Positions 26,661-34,404 of a stretch of DNA of 64,000 nucleotides are shown here, one piece after another. Position 1 is the stretch's first letter; the number at the start of each line of letters is the position of its first letter. The notes beneath the pieces were generated by a model that saw only the letters and a list, made by a program, of their open reading frames with translations, was not told the origin of the DNA and ran no database searches. Origin of the DNA: Paragemmobacter amnigenus (GTDB lineage: Bacteria > Pseudomonadota > Alphaproteobacteria > Rhodobacterales > Rhodobacteraceae); assembly GCF_009908265.2 (NCBI RefSeq), contig NZ_JAAATX020000005.1, forward strand, positions 1 to 64,000. The letters are read 5' to 3'. The translations under genes and the position numbers were made by a program.

Positions 26661-27014
26661 GCGGCGAGCCTCTTCGTCAGCCCAATCCGTGTCCTTGCTG
26701 CGTTCGATAGCACGACGCATCTTTTCAATAGTACCACGAACGTCAGCGAGAGTATTATTTGTGTACACAGCAGAGCCCTCAACAGCTTTGCCCGCATACC
26801 GCATAACAACTCGCCGCTGTCCATCGACGCTCTGTGGGGACCACCAGTACTTGGATGCTTCACCGTCGAGTTCGTCTTCTGCTTTATATCCATCCAGTAT
26901 CTGCAGCATTCTATCTGCCTGCCCAATGAGCTTGGAACGCAGTCCAGCATTCGGGCTATCACTCGGAACCAAGCCCTCTTCACGCATCAAATCTTGCAGC
27001 CACTGCATTGGCAA
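26649..27014 (-). CDS. Unknown protein, upstream partner of the frameshift pair
   Basis: A 121-residue protein starting MPMQWLQDLMREEG. It has a Trp-rich centre (SKYWWSPQSVDGQRRVV) and a helical, basic end EEARRKKK that is encoded by the A8 run. A strong ribosome binding site, AAGGAGG, lies about six bases before the ATG at 27014, so this is the real entry point of the pair. I do not recognise the family. If the shift occurs, the ribosome continues into the downstream frame; otherwise it stops at TAA 26649. Confidence 0.8.
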   Translation of the reverse strand: MPMQWLQDLMREEGLVPSDSPNAGLRSKLIGQADRMLQILDGYKAEDELDGEASKYWWSPQSVDGQRRVVMRYAGKAVEGSAVYTNNTLADVRGTIEKMRRAIERSKDTDWADEEARRKKK

Positions 27015-27074
27015 TCCTCCTTCTTGGCTTCAATGTCAGAGAGATTGTTTCACATATTCAAACCGTCAATGCCG

Positions 27075-27218
27075 TCACGACAAATTTCTCGGCTTGGATT
27101 TGTTGAACGGCTGCGCCTTGCTTGGTGGCGTATGGGATGTGTCGATACGTTTGTTTGGGTTGGGTGAACACTTTGGCTTAGCTGGAACTTTTATTGGCTT
27201 CACTATCACTTCACACAC
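27075..27218 (-). CDS. Small Lys/Pro-rich protein, hypothetical
   Basis: A 47-codon frame from GTG at 27218, overlapping the stop of the preceding short gene by eight bases. The product is basic and proline-rich (VKPIKVPAKPKCSPNPNKR). A longer version from ATG 27275 would overlap the preceding gene more extensively. Support is limited to the coupling and the non-random composition. Confidence 0.4.
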   Translation of the reverse strand: MCEVIVKPIKVPAKPKCSPNPNKRIDTSHTPPSKAQPFNKSKPRNLS

Positions 27219-27318
27219 TCGCACCGTAATAGCCTCCCTCTGCCCGCATCGGTATATACCAATGGCCACCATCAAAGCGTAAGTACTTCATTGCCAGATT
27301 TCGTACTGCAGCATTCAT
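27211..27318 (-). CDS. 35-residue hypothetical protein
   Basis: A short frame whose ATG (27318-27316) overlaps the TGA of the upstream gene as ATGA, a strong sign of translational coupling. The product is MNAAVRNLAMKYLRFDGG followed by a Trp/Tyr-rich end (HWYIPMRAEGGYYGAS), which looks like real protein. No family recognised. Confidence 0.5.
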   Translation of the reverse strand: MNAAVRNLAMKYLRFDGGHWYIPMRAEGGYYGASV

Positions 27319-27635
27319 CGAACACAGACCCTCTGCCAGCGTTCCCGTACCTTCAGCTCTAATGCCGACTGCGTTCCTCGACGCAGCTCGGTTAGCACGC
27401 CAGCCCAATGCCTGCTTGTTGCGTCACTGCGCTTGCCCAGCTCGTTCGCATAGTATCCAAGTCTGCTCCCCAGCGTCGCCAATGCTTCTGCACTGGGTTC
27501 TAGCCCGTTGAATTTAAGTGTACGCAGATAGCATTCGCTCTTGCCCAGCCATTGTTCGCAGAACTCCGCTTGAGTTCGTACAATGCCCGCAGCCATCAGC
27601 GTGTCTCGCACCTGTTCCAGTATCAAATCTGACAT
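27315..27635 (-). CDS. DUF6626-like small protein
   Basis: A 106-residue protein resembling the small alphaproteobacterial family I know as DUF6626: an early GIVRTQAEFCEQWLGKSECYL and a central PSAEALATLGSRLGYY. The early helices resemble a DNA-binding fold (the F-x-x-x-W-L-G-K-S turn), so a regulatory role is possible but not shown. An AAGGAA site stands seven bases before the ATG at 27635, and a nested inverted repeat lies just upstream. It heads the minus-strand operon of the element. Confidence 0.65.
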   Translation of the reverse strand: MSDLILEQVRDTLMAAGIVRTQAEFCEQWLGKSECYLRTLKFNGLEPSAEALATLGSRLGYYANELGKRSDATSRHWAGVLTELRRGTQSALELKVRERWQRVCVR

Positions 27636-27652
27636 TCAATCGTTCCTTCGTT

Positions 27653-27701
27653 GATAAATAACTTCGTAGGCAAGCTGTGTGGTGACGCTTGCTTATTTAT
27701 C
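27653..27701. promoter_or_regulatory. Nested inverted repeat at the head of the element operon
   Basis: Outer arms GATAAATAA and TTATTTATC enclose inner arms GCAAGC and GCTTGC; the left side carries an extra CTTCGTAG between them, so the whole is a 15-bp stem with an 8-base bulge and an 11-base loop. It starts 17 bases upstream of the DUF6626-like start codon. It may be an operator, or a structured site used by one of the recombinases. Confidence 0.6.
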
Positions 27702-28081
27702 GGCTACAGGCCCAGTTGCGTCACAAGACGCCCCGCAGATACGAGCACAGGTAACGCTGTAGACGTTGGGTGGCGGGTGCCAAGCAGTGTAATGCCGAGC
27801 TGCTCAACAACCGACGCAGCGTTGTTCTGCGTCTAACAAATCAAATGACAGGATTGGGATAGAGGCTTGGACATCAAGTACCCCATATGCTGCACGGACG
27901 TCGTGTCCATAGCGCCGTGCAGCTGCGTTGTGACGCTCCTCGTCGGCAAGCACAGAACGTACAGCATAACCCGCGTTCGCTGCGTGAGCAGAAGGCTTGC
28001 TTATGGACTGGTGAAGCAACTCGAATGAGACTGCTGCGCTGTGATGAGGCTGCGTAAGCCTCATTATGGCTAACAATCTGA
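27702..28081. other. Low-G+C stretch without a convincing gene
   Basis: About 380 bases inside the element. Short frames on both strands overlap each other and none has a good start or protein-like composition. The only clear structure is a hairpin ATGAGGCT/AGCCTCAT with a 5-base loop at 28044-28064. It may be regulatory DNA or the remains of a gene. Confidence 0.5.
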
Positions 28082-28282
28082 ATGAGCCCATCAATCATTG
28101 AAGAAGAATACTGCTCAAGCCAGCTGCAGAAGAGCGACAGCGATACTGCAGAAGGCGATGAGCAGCTGAGCAAGGCTCAGCTCGAACAAGATCCAAAGAG
28201 TGAACAATGTGGGTTTGGCCGAGTTCTGACCGCAGCACAGGGATATGTCATAGAATACACAGTCTATGAGATAACGGGATAA
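28082..28282 (+). CDS. Small acidic hypothetical protein
   Basis: A 66-residue frame, acidic and Gln/Ser-rich in its first half (EEEYCSSQLQKSDSD) with a hydrophobic end (GYVIEYTVYEITG). No clear ribosome binding site is seen and no family is recognised. It lies upstream of recombinase 2 on the same strand. Confidence 0.35.
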   Translation: MSPSIIEEEYCSSQLQKSDSDTAEGDEQLSKAQLEQDPKSEQCGFGRVLTAAQGYVIEYTVYEITG

Positions 28283-28318
28283 GTCCTTGTTCTCATTGAG
28301 AGCTGCATCATGTGTGTT

Positions 28319-28332
28319 TTCGGTCGCTGACC
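28319..28332 (+). repeat. 14-base direct repeat, copy upstream of recombinase 2
   Basis: TTCGGTCGCTGACC, identical to 25030-25043, 65 bases before the recombinase 2 ATG. The shared position relative to both start codons suggests common control of the two recombinases. Confidence 0.65.
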
Positions 28333-28383
28333 AAATACCTCAGACTGTACAGTTGCTGCACGACCTCTATGAGAGATTGAGCC

Positions 28384-28950
28384 ATGCCAGCAGCTAAATT
28401 GATTACCGAACGAGACCTCAAGCGAGCCCTTGGTCATTGCAGCACACGTCGTCACTGCTTGCGTGACCAAACTATCATCCAGCTCAGCTACTACGCAGGA
28501 CTGCGTGCCTGCGAGATTGCCACCCTGACTGTGGGCGACGTCTATGACGTGGGAGGCACGGTGCGTAGCACTGTAACGCTCAGCGCACAGCAGACAAAGG
28601 GTCATCGTGCGCGGGTCTTTTATCTCAACCAGCGTCTTGCTCGTGTCTTTGCCAACTATTGGCCTGTGGTCAACGGCCGTGACAGTGCTGCTCCTCTGTT
28701 CGTCACTCAGCAGCAGACTGCGTTCAGCGCCAACACCATAAGCCAGCTGTTTCTCAGCATCTATCACAGTGCTGGATTGATTGGCTGTTCAAGTCATTCG
28801 GGCAGGCGCAGCTTCATCACACGCTTAGCAGAGCAGGGCGTTGCAGTTCATCTGCTTGCTGCTCTCGCGGGGCATCGCAGCATCCAAACCACGCAACGCT
28901 ACATCACCGTCAACGAAGCCTTGCTGGCTCGTGCAGTGGAGCTGGCGTGA
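28384..28950 (+). CDS. Minimal tyrosine recombinase 2 (FimB/FimE size)
   Basis: A 188-residue tyrosine recombinase consisting of little more than the catalytic domain. Catalytic residues are R41 (GLRACEIATL), K72 (TKGHRAR), H138 and R141 (HSGRR), H164 (LAGHRS) and nucleophile Y173 (TQRYITV). It lacks the N-terminal core-binding domain. In size and layout it resembles the FimB/FimE invertases that flip promoters of surface structures. It may act in excision, inversion or as a helper of recombinase 1. The next short gene overlaps its stop codon. Confidence 0.9.
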   Translation: MPAAKLITERDLKRALGHCSTRRHCLRDQTIIQLSYYAGLRACEIATLTVGDVYDVGGTVRSTVTLSAQQTKGHRARVFYLNQRLARVFANYWPVVNGRDSAAPLFVTQQQTAFSANTISQLFLSIYHSAGLIGCSSHSGRRSFITRLAEQGVAVHLLAALAGHRSIQTTQRYITVNEALLARAVELA

Positions 28951-29165
28951 TGAAGAACAGGTCGATACTAGCGGACGTGAAGCAGCTGCAACGTGCTCAG
29001 CGTCACGTTCTGTGGCTGAGAGCAAATTTGCCCAAACACAGCATCACCCGTCGAGTTGAGCGTGAGTTGCTTGTGCGTCGAACCGCTCTGGCACTTGCGG
29101 CTGGGCTTACAGCTGAACGGGCGGTGCGACGTGTGTGCCAGCGTGGGTCTGAGCCTGAACGCTAA
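28950..29165 (+). CDS. 71-residue basic protein coupled to recombinase 2
   Basis: The ATG at 28950 uses the last base of the recombinase 2 stop (TGATG), which points to translational coupling. The product is basic and helical, MKNRSILADVKQLQRAQR followed by several Arg-rich helices. Size, charge and position would suit an excisionase-like or DNA-bending helper, but no motif proves this. It ends just before the porin 3 terminator, which reads in the opposite direction. Confidence 0.6.
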   Translation: MKNRSILADVKQLQRAQRHVLWLRANLPKHSITRRVERELLVRRTALALAAGLTAERAVRRVCQRGSEPER

Positions 29166-29170
29166 CGCAT

Positions 29171-29202
29171 AAAAGAAAAGAGCGAGGCGAAGCCCGCTCT
29201 TT
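29171..29202 (-). terminator. Terminator of porin 3
   Basis: On the minus strand an 8-bp stem AAAGAGCG/CGCTCTTT extended by GGC/CCT-like pairs around TTCG is followed by TTCTTTT. Similar in sequence to the porin 2 terminator. Confidence 0.8.
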
Positions 29203-29224
29203 CCTTTAACCTGACTGGGTCAGA

Positions 29225-30088
29225 TTAGAACGAGAGAGAAACGCCAGCTTCCCAAACGGTGTCAACGCCGAGGTCAGCAACGCCACCGACGACGGAGGCA
29301 CCGCCACCGAGGTCGTACGCTGCACCAACGCCGAACGCGGCGTCAGCAACGTTGTCGTTGTCCGAGTAGGCCGCCGACAGCGTCAGAGCGCCGGCGGTGT
29401 ACGAGGTGGTCACGCCCCAAGCGTCAGCTTCGGCGCCCGAATCCGCGTCCCAGGACGAGTACATCGCAGCTACGCTGACCGCGCCAGCGGTGCCACCAGC
29501 GTACAGCGAGGTCACAGTGCCAGCAACAACCGGCGTTGCGTTGTCGTCGTTGTAGCCGAGGCCGACATACATTTCGCCGAAGGTGTACTTCGCACCAACA
29601 GCGTAGGAGTCGCCATCGCCAGTCGCGCCGATCCGCGTCGACGCCGCGATCGAGAAGTCGCCGGCCGAGTAGCTGTAGTTCACGTCATGCGTCTGACGGC
29701 CAGCCGAGTCGCCCGAGAAGGCTTCAGCAACGTTGTCGACGCCAAGGCCACCGATACCACCGATGTCAGACAGGGTCGCGACTTCGTCAGCTTCGGCGAC
29801 GGAGCCCATCGACAGCTTGCCGAACGCACCCGAGATGTACACGGAGGTGCCGTCATCGTTCAGGCCACCATCGGTGTCGTAGGTAGCGATCGTCTGGTCG
29901 AAACCGAAAGAGATACCCGAGTCCGACTCGCCCGAAGCCGAGAAGGTCAGATAGGTCTCCATCTTGGAGACGGTGTCGGTGCCGTTGTCGCCAACGCCCA
30001 TCACAGCCGAACCCGACATGGTGATTTCAGCAGCAGCGAAGCCAGCGGTGCCAGCGAGCATCGTGGTCGCGAGAAGAATCTTTTTCAT
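29225..30088 (-). CDS. Outer-membrane porin 3 (expressed composite porin)
   Basis: A 287-residue porin with signal peptide MKKILLATTMLAGTAGFAAA, mature start EITMSGSAVMGV, the conserved TSVYISGAFGKLSMGSV, and a C-terminal Phe. The mature part is clearly divergent from porin 2, while the second half of the signal-peptide DNA is almost identical to it. If the element model is right, the first five codons and the promoter belong to the old porin 2 gene and the rest came with the element. The ATG at 30088 follows GAGGGAAAACG. Confidence 0.9.
   Translation of the reverse strand: MKKILLATTMLAGTAGFAAAEITMSGSAVMGVGDNGTDTVSKMETYLTFSASGESDSGISFGFDQTIATYDTDGGLNDDGTSVYISGAFGKLSMGSVAEADEVATLSDIGGIGGLGVDNVAEAFSGDSAGRQTHDVNYSYSAGDFSIAASTRIGATGDGDSYAVGAKYTFGEMYVGLGYNDDNATPVVAGTVTSLYAGGTAGAVSVAAMYSSWDADSGAEADAWGVTTSYTAGALTLSAAYSDNDNVADAAFGVGAAYDLGGGASVVGGVADLGVDTVWEAGVSLSF
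30030..30075. repeat. Right 46-base repeat (candidate attR) in porin 3 signal sequence
   Basis: The partner of 24916-24961 (44 of 46 bases identical, with 19 identical at the right edge). To its right the sequence continues with the normal first codons of a porin gene. Confidence 0.7.
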
Positions 30089-30149
30089 CGTTTTCCCTCG
30101 TTGTCTTAGGAACGCCCAACCCAGGGGAATCCGGGAAGGGGATGTGTCG

Positions 30150-30178
30150 TTAATCATTCTTACCGCCCCGGATTGCAA
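30150..30178 (-). promoter_or_regulatory. Candidate porin 3 promoter
   Basis: On the minus strand TTGCAA (30173-30178) and GATTAA (30150-30155) are 17 bases apart, about 60 bases upstream of the porin 3 start. The spacing fits a sigma-70-type promoter, although the -10 match is modest. The rest of 30089-30441 shows no gene; part is a GC-rich stretch without recognisable signals. Confidence 0.35.
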
Positions 30179-30441
30179 CGACGGACCGTTAGCAAAAGTT
30201 AATGCCCTTGGCCGTGGTGCAGCTTTGCCACAGTCGGTTCCGCCCCCCAGCCCGCACCCGCCCAGCACTGGCCCCGCACTGGCCCCGCGCCCCGTCCCGC
30301 ACGTCCGCAGAGAGAGGCAGGCACCCCCGTCGGCTTCGCAGGCGTCTGCGCGCACACGGCACGGGGAAACAGGGGGAAAAGCCTTGGCACGCCTGAAACG
30401 GTGGGCTAGACAACACCCCTAGTAGGCTTACGGGGGACTGG

Positions 30442-31002
30442 ATGAACCTGCATCGCTTGGCACATGTCGCGCTGATCGGCGGCGTCCTTATCTCGCTCTC
30501 GGCCTGCGGTTCGGGCATCGCCAGCGGCGACAGCGGCCTCTTCCGCCGCAGCGCCAGCCCGTCGATCCCCGCAGAAGCCACGCTCGAACGCCGCCAGCGG
30601 GCCGAGGCGCAGCGTGCCGCCCTCGAACGCGCCTCGGGCGGGCCGGAAACGAACCGGTCCTCCTTCTTCGACCTGTTCAAGAATTCCGACGACCCGAACA
30701 CCACGGTCGAGGTGAACAAGTACCTCTGGCAGGCCTCGCTCGACGTGCTGAACTTCCTGCCCATCGAATCGGTCGACCCCTTCACCGGCGTCATCGTCAC
30801 CGGCGTGGGCACCCCGCCCGGCGGCGGGCGCGCCTACAAGGCGACGATCTACGTGCAGGACCCCGCGCTGGACGCGCGCAGCCTGAAGGTCGCGCTGATG
30901 ACCTCGGGCGGCGGCGCGGTCGATCCGGGCACCGTCCGCGCGGTCGAGGATGCGATCCTCACCCGCGCGCGCCAGCTCCGCATCCAGGACAGCAAGCTCT
31001 GA
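30442..31002 (+). CDS. DUF3576 lipoprotein
   Basis: A 186-residue lipoprotein with lipobox LSAC (Cys at residue 22), then a linker and a DUF3576 domain (VNKYLWQASLDVLNFLPIES, DPFTGVIVTGVGTPPGG). I recall the family upstream of leuS and lptE in Rhodobacterales; its role is unknown. The neighbouring lptE suggests an envelope function. The ATG at 30442 places the lipobox correctly. Confidence 0.87.
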   Translation: MNLHRLAHVALIGGVLISLSACGSGIASGDSGLFRRSASPSIPAEATLERRQRAEAQRAALERASGGPETNRSSFFDLFKNSDDPNTTVEVNKYLWQASLDVLNFLPIESVDPFTGVIVTGVGTPPGGGRAYKATIYVQDPALDARSLKVALMTSGGGAVDPGTVRAVEDAILTRARQLRIQDSKL

Positions 31003-31060
31003 TCCGGAACAACCGCGCATCCTCGCGGTTGCTCCTCCGCACCCAATGCGGAGGACCTGC

Positions 31061-31294
31061 ATGTACTGGCTCAACACACTCACCCTGCTGCTGATCGTGA
31101 TCGGCGGCATCAACTGGCTGCTCGTCGGCCTGTTCCAGTTCGACCTCGTCGCCGCCCTCTTCGGCGGGCAGGACGCGGCGCTGTCGCGGATCGTCTACGT
31201 CCTCGTCGGCCTCTCGGCGCTCTGGCAGATCGGCACGCTCCTGCGGCTGATGACCGGCGAACCCGTCACGGTCCGGCGCGGCCCGCCACGCTGA
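31061..31294 (+). CDS. DUF378 membrane protein
   Basis: A 77-residue inner-membrane protein of the DUF378 family. Two hydrophobic helices ([17 protein letters not shown] and [14 protein letters not shown]) flank the conserved GGINW and YVLVGLSA segments. No function is known. The ATG at 31061 follows GAGG at about seven bases. It stands alone between the DUF3576 lipoprotein and leuS. Confidence 0.85.
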   Translation: MYWLNTLTLLLIVIGGINWLLVGLFQFDLVAALFGGQDAALSRIVYVLVGLSALWQIGTLLRLMTGEPVTVRRGPPR

Positions 31295-31370
31295 TCGCGC
31301 ACCATCACTGGACCTTGGCGTTGCGGCTTGTATAACCACGCGCGCAACCGAACGCCGAGGGCCTCCCAAG

Positions 31371-33926
31371 ATGTCGCGCTACGAACCGTCCCAGACCGAA
31401 CCGAAATGGCAGGATGCCTGGGACAAGGCCGGGGCCTTCACGGCGAAACGCGATCCGGCCAAGCCGAAATACTACGTGCTGGAAATGTTCCCCTATCCGT
31501 CGGGGCGCATCCACATGGGACATGTGCGCAACTACACCATGGGCGACGTCGTGGCGCGGCAGAAGGCGGCGGCGGGGTATAGCGTGCTGCACCCGATGGG
31601 CTGGGACGCCTTCGGGATGCCCGCCGAGAACGCCGCGATGGAACGCGGTGGCCACCCCAAGGACTGGACCTACGGCAACATCGCCGACATGCGCGCCCAG
31701 ATGAAACCGCTGGGCCTGTCCATCGACTGGTCGCGCGAATTCGCCACCTGCGACCCCGAATATTACGGCCAGCAGCAGGCGATGTTCATCGACATGCTGG
31801 AAGCGGGCCTCGTCTACCGCAAGAACGCGGTGGTGAACTGGGATCCGGTCGACATGACCGTGCTTGCCAACGAACAGGTGATCGACGGCAAGGGCTGGCG
31901 CTCTGGCGCTGCCGTGGAACGGCGCGAGTTGACGCAGTGGTTCTTCAAGATCTCGGACTATTCCGAAGACCTGCTGAACGCGCTGGATACCCTCACCGAC
32001 TGGCCCGAAAAGGTGCGCCTGATGCAGGCCAACTGGATCGGCAAGTCGCGCGGCCTGCAATTCGCCTTCGAAACCGTCGGCGCCCCCGCAGGCTTTGACC
32101 GGCTGGAGGTCTACACCACCCGCCCCGACACCCTGATGGGCGCCTCCTTCGCCGCCATCTCGGCCGACCACCCGCTCGCCAAGGCGCTGGAACACGACCC
32201 GAAGGTTGCGGCCTTCACCGCCGAATGCCGCAAGGGCGGCACCTCGGCCGAAGAGATCGAGACGGCGGAAAAGATCGGCCTCGACACTGGCATCCGCGTG
32301 AAACACCCGCTCGACCCCTCGTGGGAACTGCCCGTCTGGATCGCCAACTTCATCCTGATGGACTACGGCACCGGCGCCATCTTCGGCTGCCCCGCCCATG
32401 ACCAGCGCGACTTCGACTTCGCCACCAAATACGGCCTGCCGATCAAGGCCGTGTTCGTGGCCGAAGGCGAACAGGACGCCCCCCTGACCGAAGCTTTCGT
32501 TCCCATGAAATCCGAACGCGTGACCTACGTGCGCGGCTTTGCGGGCAAGGACACCCAGACCGGCGAAGACGCCATCGCCGCCGCAATTTCCCACGCCGAA
32601 ACAAACGGTTACGGAAAAGGAGTGACGAAATTCCGCCTGCGCGACTGGGGCATCTCGCGCCAGCGCTACTGGGGCTGCCCGATCCCGGTCGTCCATTGCG
32701 CCACCTGCGGCGTCGTGCCGGAATCGAAGGCGAACCTGCCCATCAAGCTGCCCGATGACGTGACCTTCGACGTGCCGGGCAACCCGCTCGACCGCCACCC
32801 GACATGGCGCGACTGCACCTGCCCGAAATGCGGTGCAAAGGCCCGGCGCGAGACGGATACGATGGACACCTTCGTGGACAGCTCGTGGTATTACGCCCGC
32901 TTCACCGCGCCCCGCGCCACCACGCCCACCATCGCGGAAGATGCCGACTACTGGATGAACGTCGACCAGTATATCGGCGGCATCGAACACGCGATCCTGC
33001 ACCTCCTTTATTCCCGCTTCTTCGCCCGCGCGATGGCCAGGACAGGCCACCTGCCGCAGAAGGCCACCGAACCCTTCAACGCCCTCTTCACCCAAGGGAT
33101 GGTGACCCACGAAATCTACCTGACGCGCGACGCCAACGGCCGCCCCGTCTATCACCTGCCCGAAGACATCCTTCGCACCGACACCGGCGCCACGCTGAAG
33201 GACGGCACGGCGGTGGAGATTATCCCGTCCGCCAAGATGTCGAAGTCGAAGAAGAACGTCGTCGACCCGATGAACATCATCGCCCAGTTCGGTGCCGACA
33301 CCGCGCGCTGGTTCGTCATGTCCGACAGCCCCCCCGAACGCGACGTGGAATGGACCGCATCGGGGGCCGAGGCCGCCTACAAGCACCTCTCCCGCGTCTG
33401 GCGCATCGCGGATGAAATCGCCCGCTCCGACACCCCCGCAAACGGGGCCGAGGATACGGCGCTGGCCCGCGCCACGGCCAAGGCGGTGGACGAGGTGACG
33501 AAGGGCATCGAAGGCTTCGCCTTCAACAAGGCCATCGCGAAACTCTACGAATTCACCAACACCCTCCAGCGCTCGCAGGCGGGCACGGCTGCCAAACGCG
33601 ACGCCATGCGCGTCATGGCCCAGCTCATGCAGCCCATGACCCCGCATCTGGCCGAAGAGGTCTGGTCCATGCTCGGCGGTGCTGGTCTGGTGACGCAGGC
33701 CCCCTGGCCCAAGGCCGACCCCGCCCTGCTGGTCGAGGATTCCGTGACCCTGCCCATCCAGATCAACGGCAAACGGCGGGCGGAAATCACCGTTCCCAAG
33801 GATATGCCAGCGACCGAGGTTGAAAAGATCGCCCTCGCAGACGAAGCTGTGGTCAAATTCCTCGCCGGTCAGCCGGTGAAGAAGATCATCGTCGTCCCGG
33901 GGCGCATCATCAATGTCGTCGTCTGA
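31371..33926 (+). CDS. leuS: Leucyl-tRNA synthetase
   Basis: An 851-residue class I synthetase that charges tRNA-Leu. The HIGH motif appears as HMGH in [11 protein letters not shown], the KMSKS motif as AKMSKSKKN, and the CP1 editing domain with [12 protein letters not shown] lies between them. A Cys-rich segment (CATCGVV and CPKCGAK) marks the zinc-binding insert. The length is typical. The stop overlaps the lptE start by 14 bases. Confidence 0.97.
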   Translation: MSRYEPSQTEPKWQDAWDKAGAFTAKRDPAKPKYYVLEMFPYPSGRIHMGHVRNYTMGDVVARQKAAAGYSVLHPMGWDAFGMPAENAAMERGGHPKDWTYGNIADMRAQMKPLGLSIDWSREFATCDPEYYGQQQAMFIDMLEAGLVYRKNAVVNWDPVDMTVLANEQVIDGKGWRSGAAVERRELTQWFFKISDYSEDLLNALDTLTDWPEKVRLMQANWIGKSRGLQFAFETVGAPAGFDRLEVYTTRPDTLMGASFAAISADHPLAKALEHDPKVAAFTAECRKGGTSAEEIETAEKIGLDTGIRVKHPLDPSWELPVWIANFILMDYGTGAIFGCPAHDQRDFDFATKYGLPIKAVFVAEGEQDAPLTEAFVPMKSERVTYVRGFAGKDTQTGEDAIAAAISHAETNGYGKGVTKFRLRDWGISRQRYWGCPIPVVHCATCGVVPESKANLPIKLPDDVTFDVPGNPLDRHPTWRDCTCPKCGAKARRETDTMDTFVDSSWYYARFTAPRATTPTIAEDADYWMNVDQYIGGIEHAILHLLYSRFFARAMARTGHLPQKATEPFNALFTQGMVTHEIYLTRDANGRPVYHLPEDILRTDTGATLKDGTAVEIIPSAKMSKSKKNVVDPMNIIAQFGADTARWFVMSDSPPERDVEWTASGAEAAYKHLSRVWRIADEIARSDTPANGAEDTALARATAKAVDEVTKGIEGFAFNKAIAKLYEFTNTLQRSQAGTAAKRDAMRVMAQLMQPMTPHLAEEVWSMLGGAGLVTQAPWPKADPALLVEDSVTLPIQINGKRRAEITVPKDMPATEVEKIALADEAVVKFLAGQPVKKIIVVPGRIINVVV

Positions 33927-34404
33927 CCGCCGCACCATCCTTGGCCTGATCGCCGCCCTGCCGCTTGCGGCCTGCGGCTTTACCCCTGCCTATGGCCCGC
34001 AGGGCGGCGCGACCGCCCTGCGCGGGCGCATCGCCATCCAGTCGCCCGCGTCGCGGGGCGATTTCGAGTTCGTCTCGCGTCTCGAATCCCGCCTCGGCCG
34101 CGCGCAAGCCGCCGCCTATGACCTGACCTACACGCTCGCCACCACGCGCGAATCGGGCGGCATCACCGCCACCAACGTGACCACCCGCTACACCCTGCGC
34201 GGCACCGCCACCTATTCCCTGACCGACCGCGCCACAGGCATCCGCCTCACCGGCGGCACCGTGCGCGGCTTCACCTCGTGGTCCGCCACCGACACCACCG
34301 TCGCGGGCCTCGCGGCCGAGGATGACGCCGCCCGCCGCCTCTCGGTCCTCCTCGCCGATCAGGTCATCACCCGCCTGACCGCCGCCGCCCCCGCCCTGCA
34401 ATGA
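33913..34404 (+). CDS. lptE: LPS-assembly lipoprotein LptE
   Basis: A 163-residue lipoprotein with lipobox LAAC (Cys at residue 21) directly followed by GFTPAYGP, the family signature. LptE plugs the LptD barrel at the outer membrane and helps place LPS on the surface. It overlaps leuS upstream and holA downstream, a conserved leuS-lptE-holA arrangement that supports the call despite weak sequence conservation. Confidence 0.88.
   Translation: MSSSDRRTILGLIAALPLAACGFTPAYGPQGGATALRGRIAIQSPASRGDFEFVSRLESRLGRAQAAAYDLTYTLATTRESGGITATNVTTRYTLRGTATYSLTDRATGIRLTGGTVRGFTSWSATDTTVAGLAAEDDAARRLSVLLADQVITRLTAAAPALQ

Larger units (their letters stand above)
24962..30075. mobile_element. Candidate porin-swapping integrative element
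   Basis: About 5.1 kb bounded by the direct 46-base repeats in two porin signal sequences. It holds two tyrosine recombinases, a - strand operon of unknown genes, and the body of porin 3. The left 4.2 kb has visibly lower G+C than the host. The displaced 5' end of porin 2 (start codon, first codons, promoter) is not beside the low-G+C DNA but in front of porin 3, so porin 3 is best counted as cargo. No phage structural or conjugation gene was recognised. The exact ends within the repeat cannot be fixed from the sequence. Confidence 0.6.

Noticed and set aside
27653-27701. attC-like integron recombination site
   Set aside because: No integron cassette array or IntI-type recombinase is present and the conserved attC ends are not seen; a bulged stem alone is not enough.
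27804-28094. 96-codon minus-strand frame in the element
   Set aside because: It overlaps other frames, has no good ribosome binding site and its composition looks random.
24962-29165. Recombinase-in-trio (RIT) element or prophage
   Set aside because: Only two recombinases, of different types and 2.3 kb apart, and no phage structural, lysis or packaging genes were recognised.
31305-33938. 877-codon minus-strand frame opposite leuS
   Set aside because: Composition is Gly/His/Val-rich and it lies fully across a clear leucyl-tRNA synthetase.
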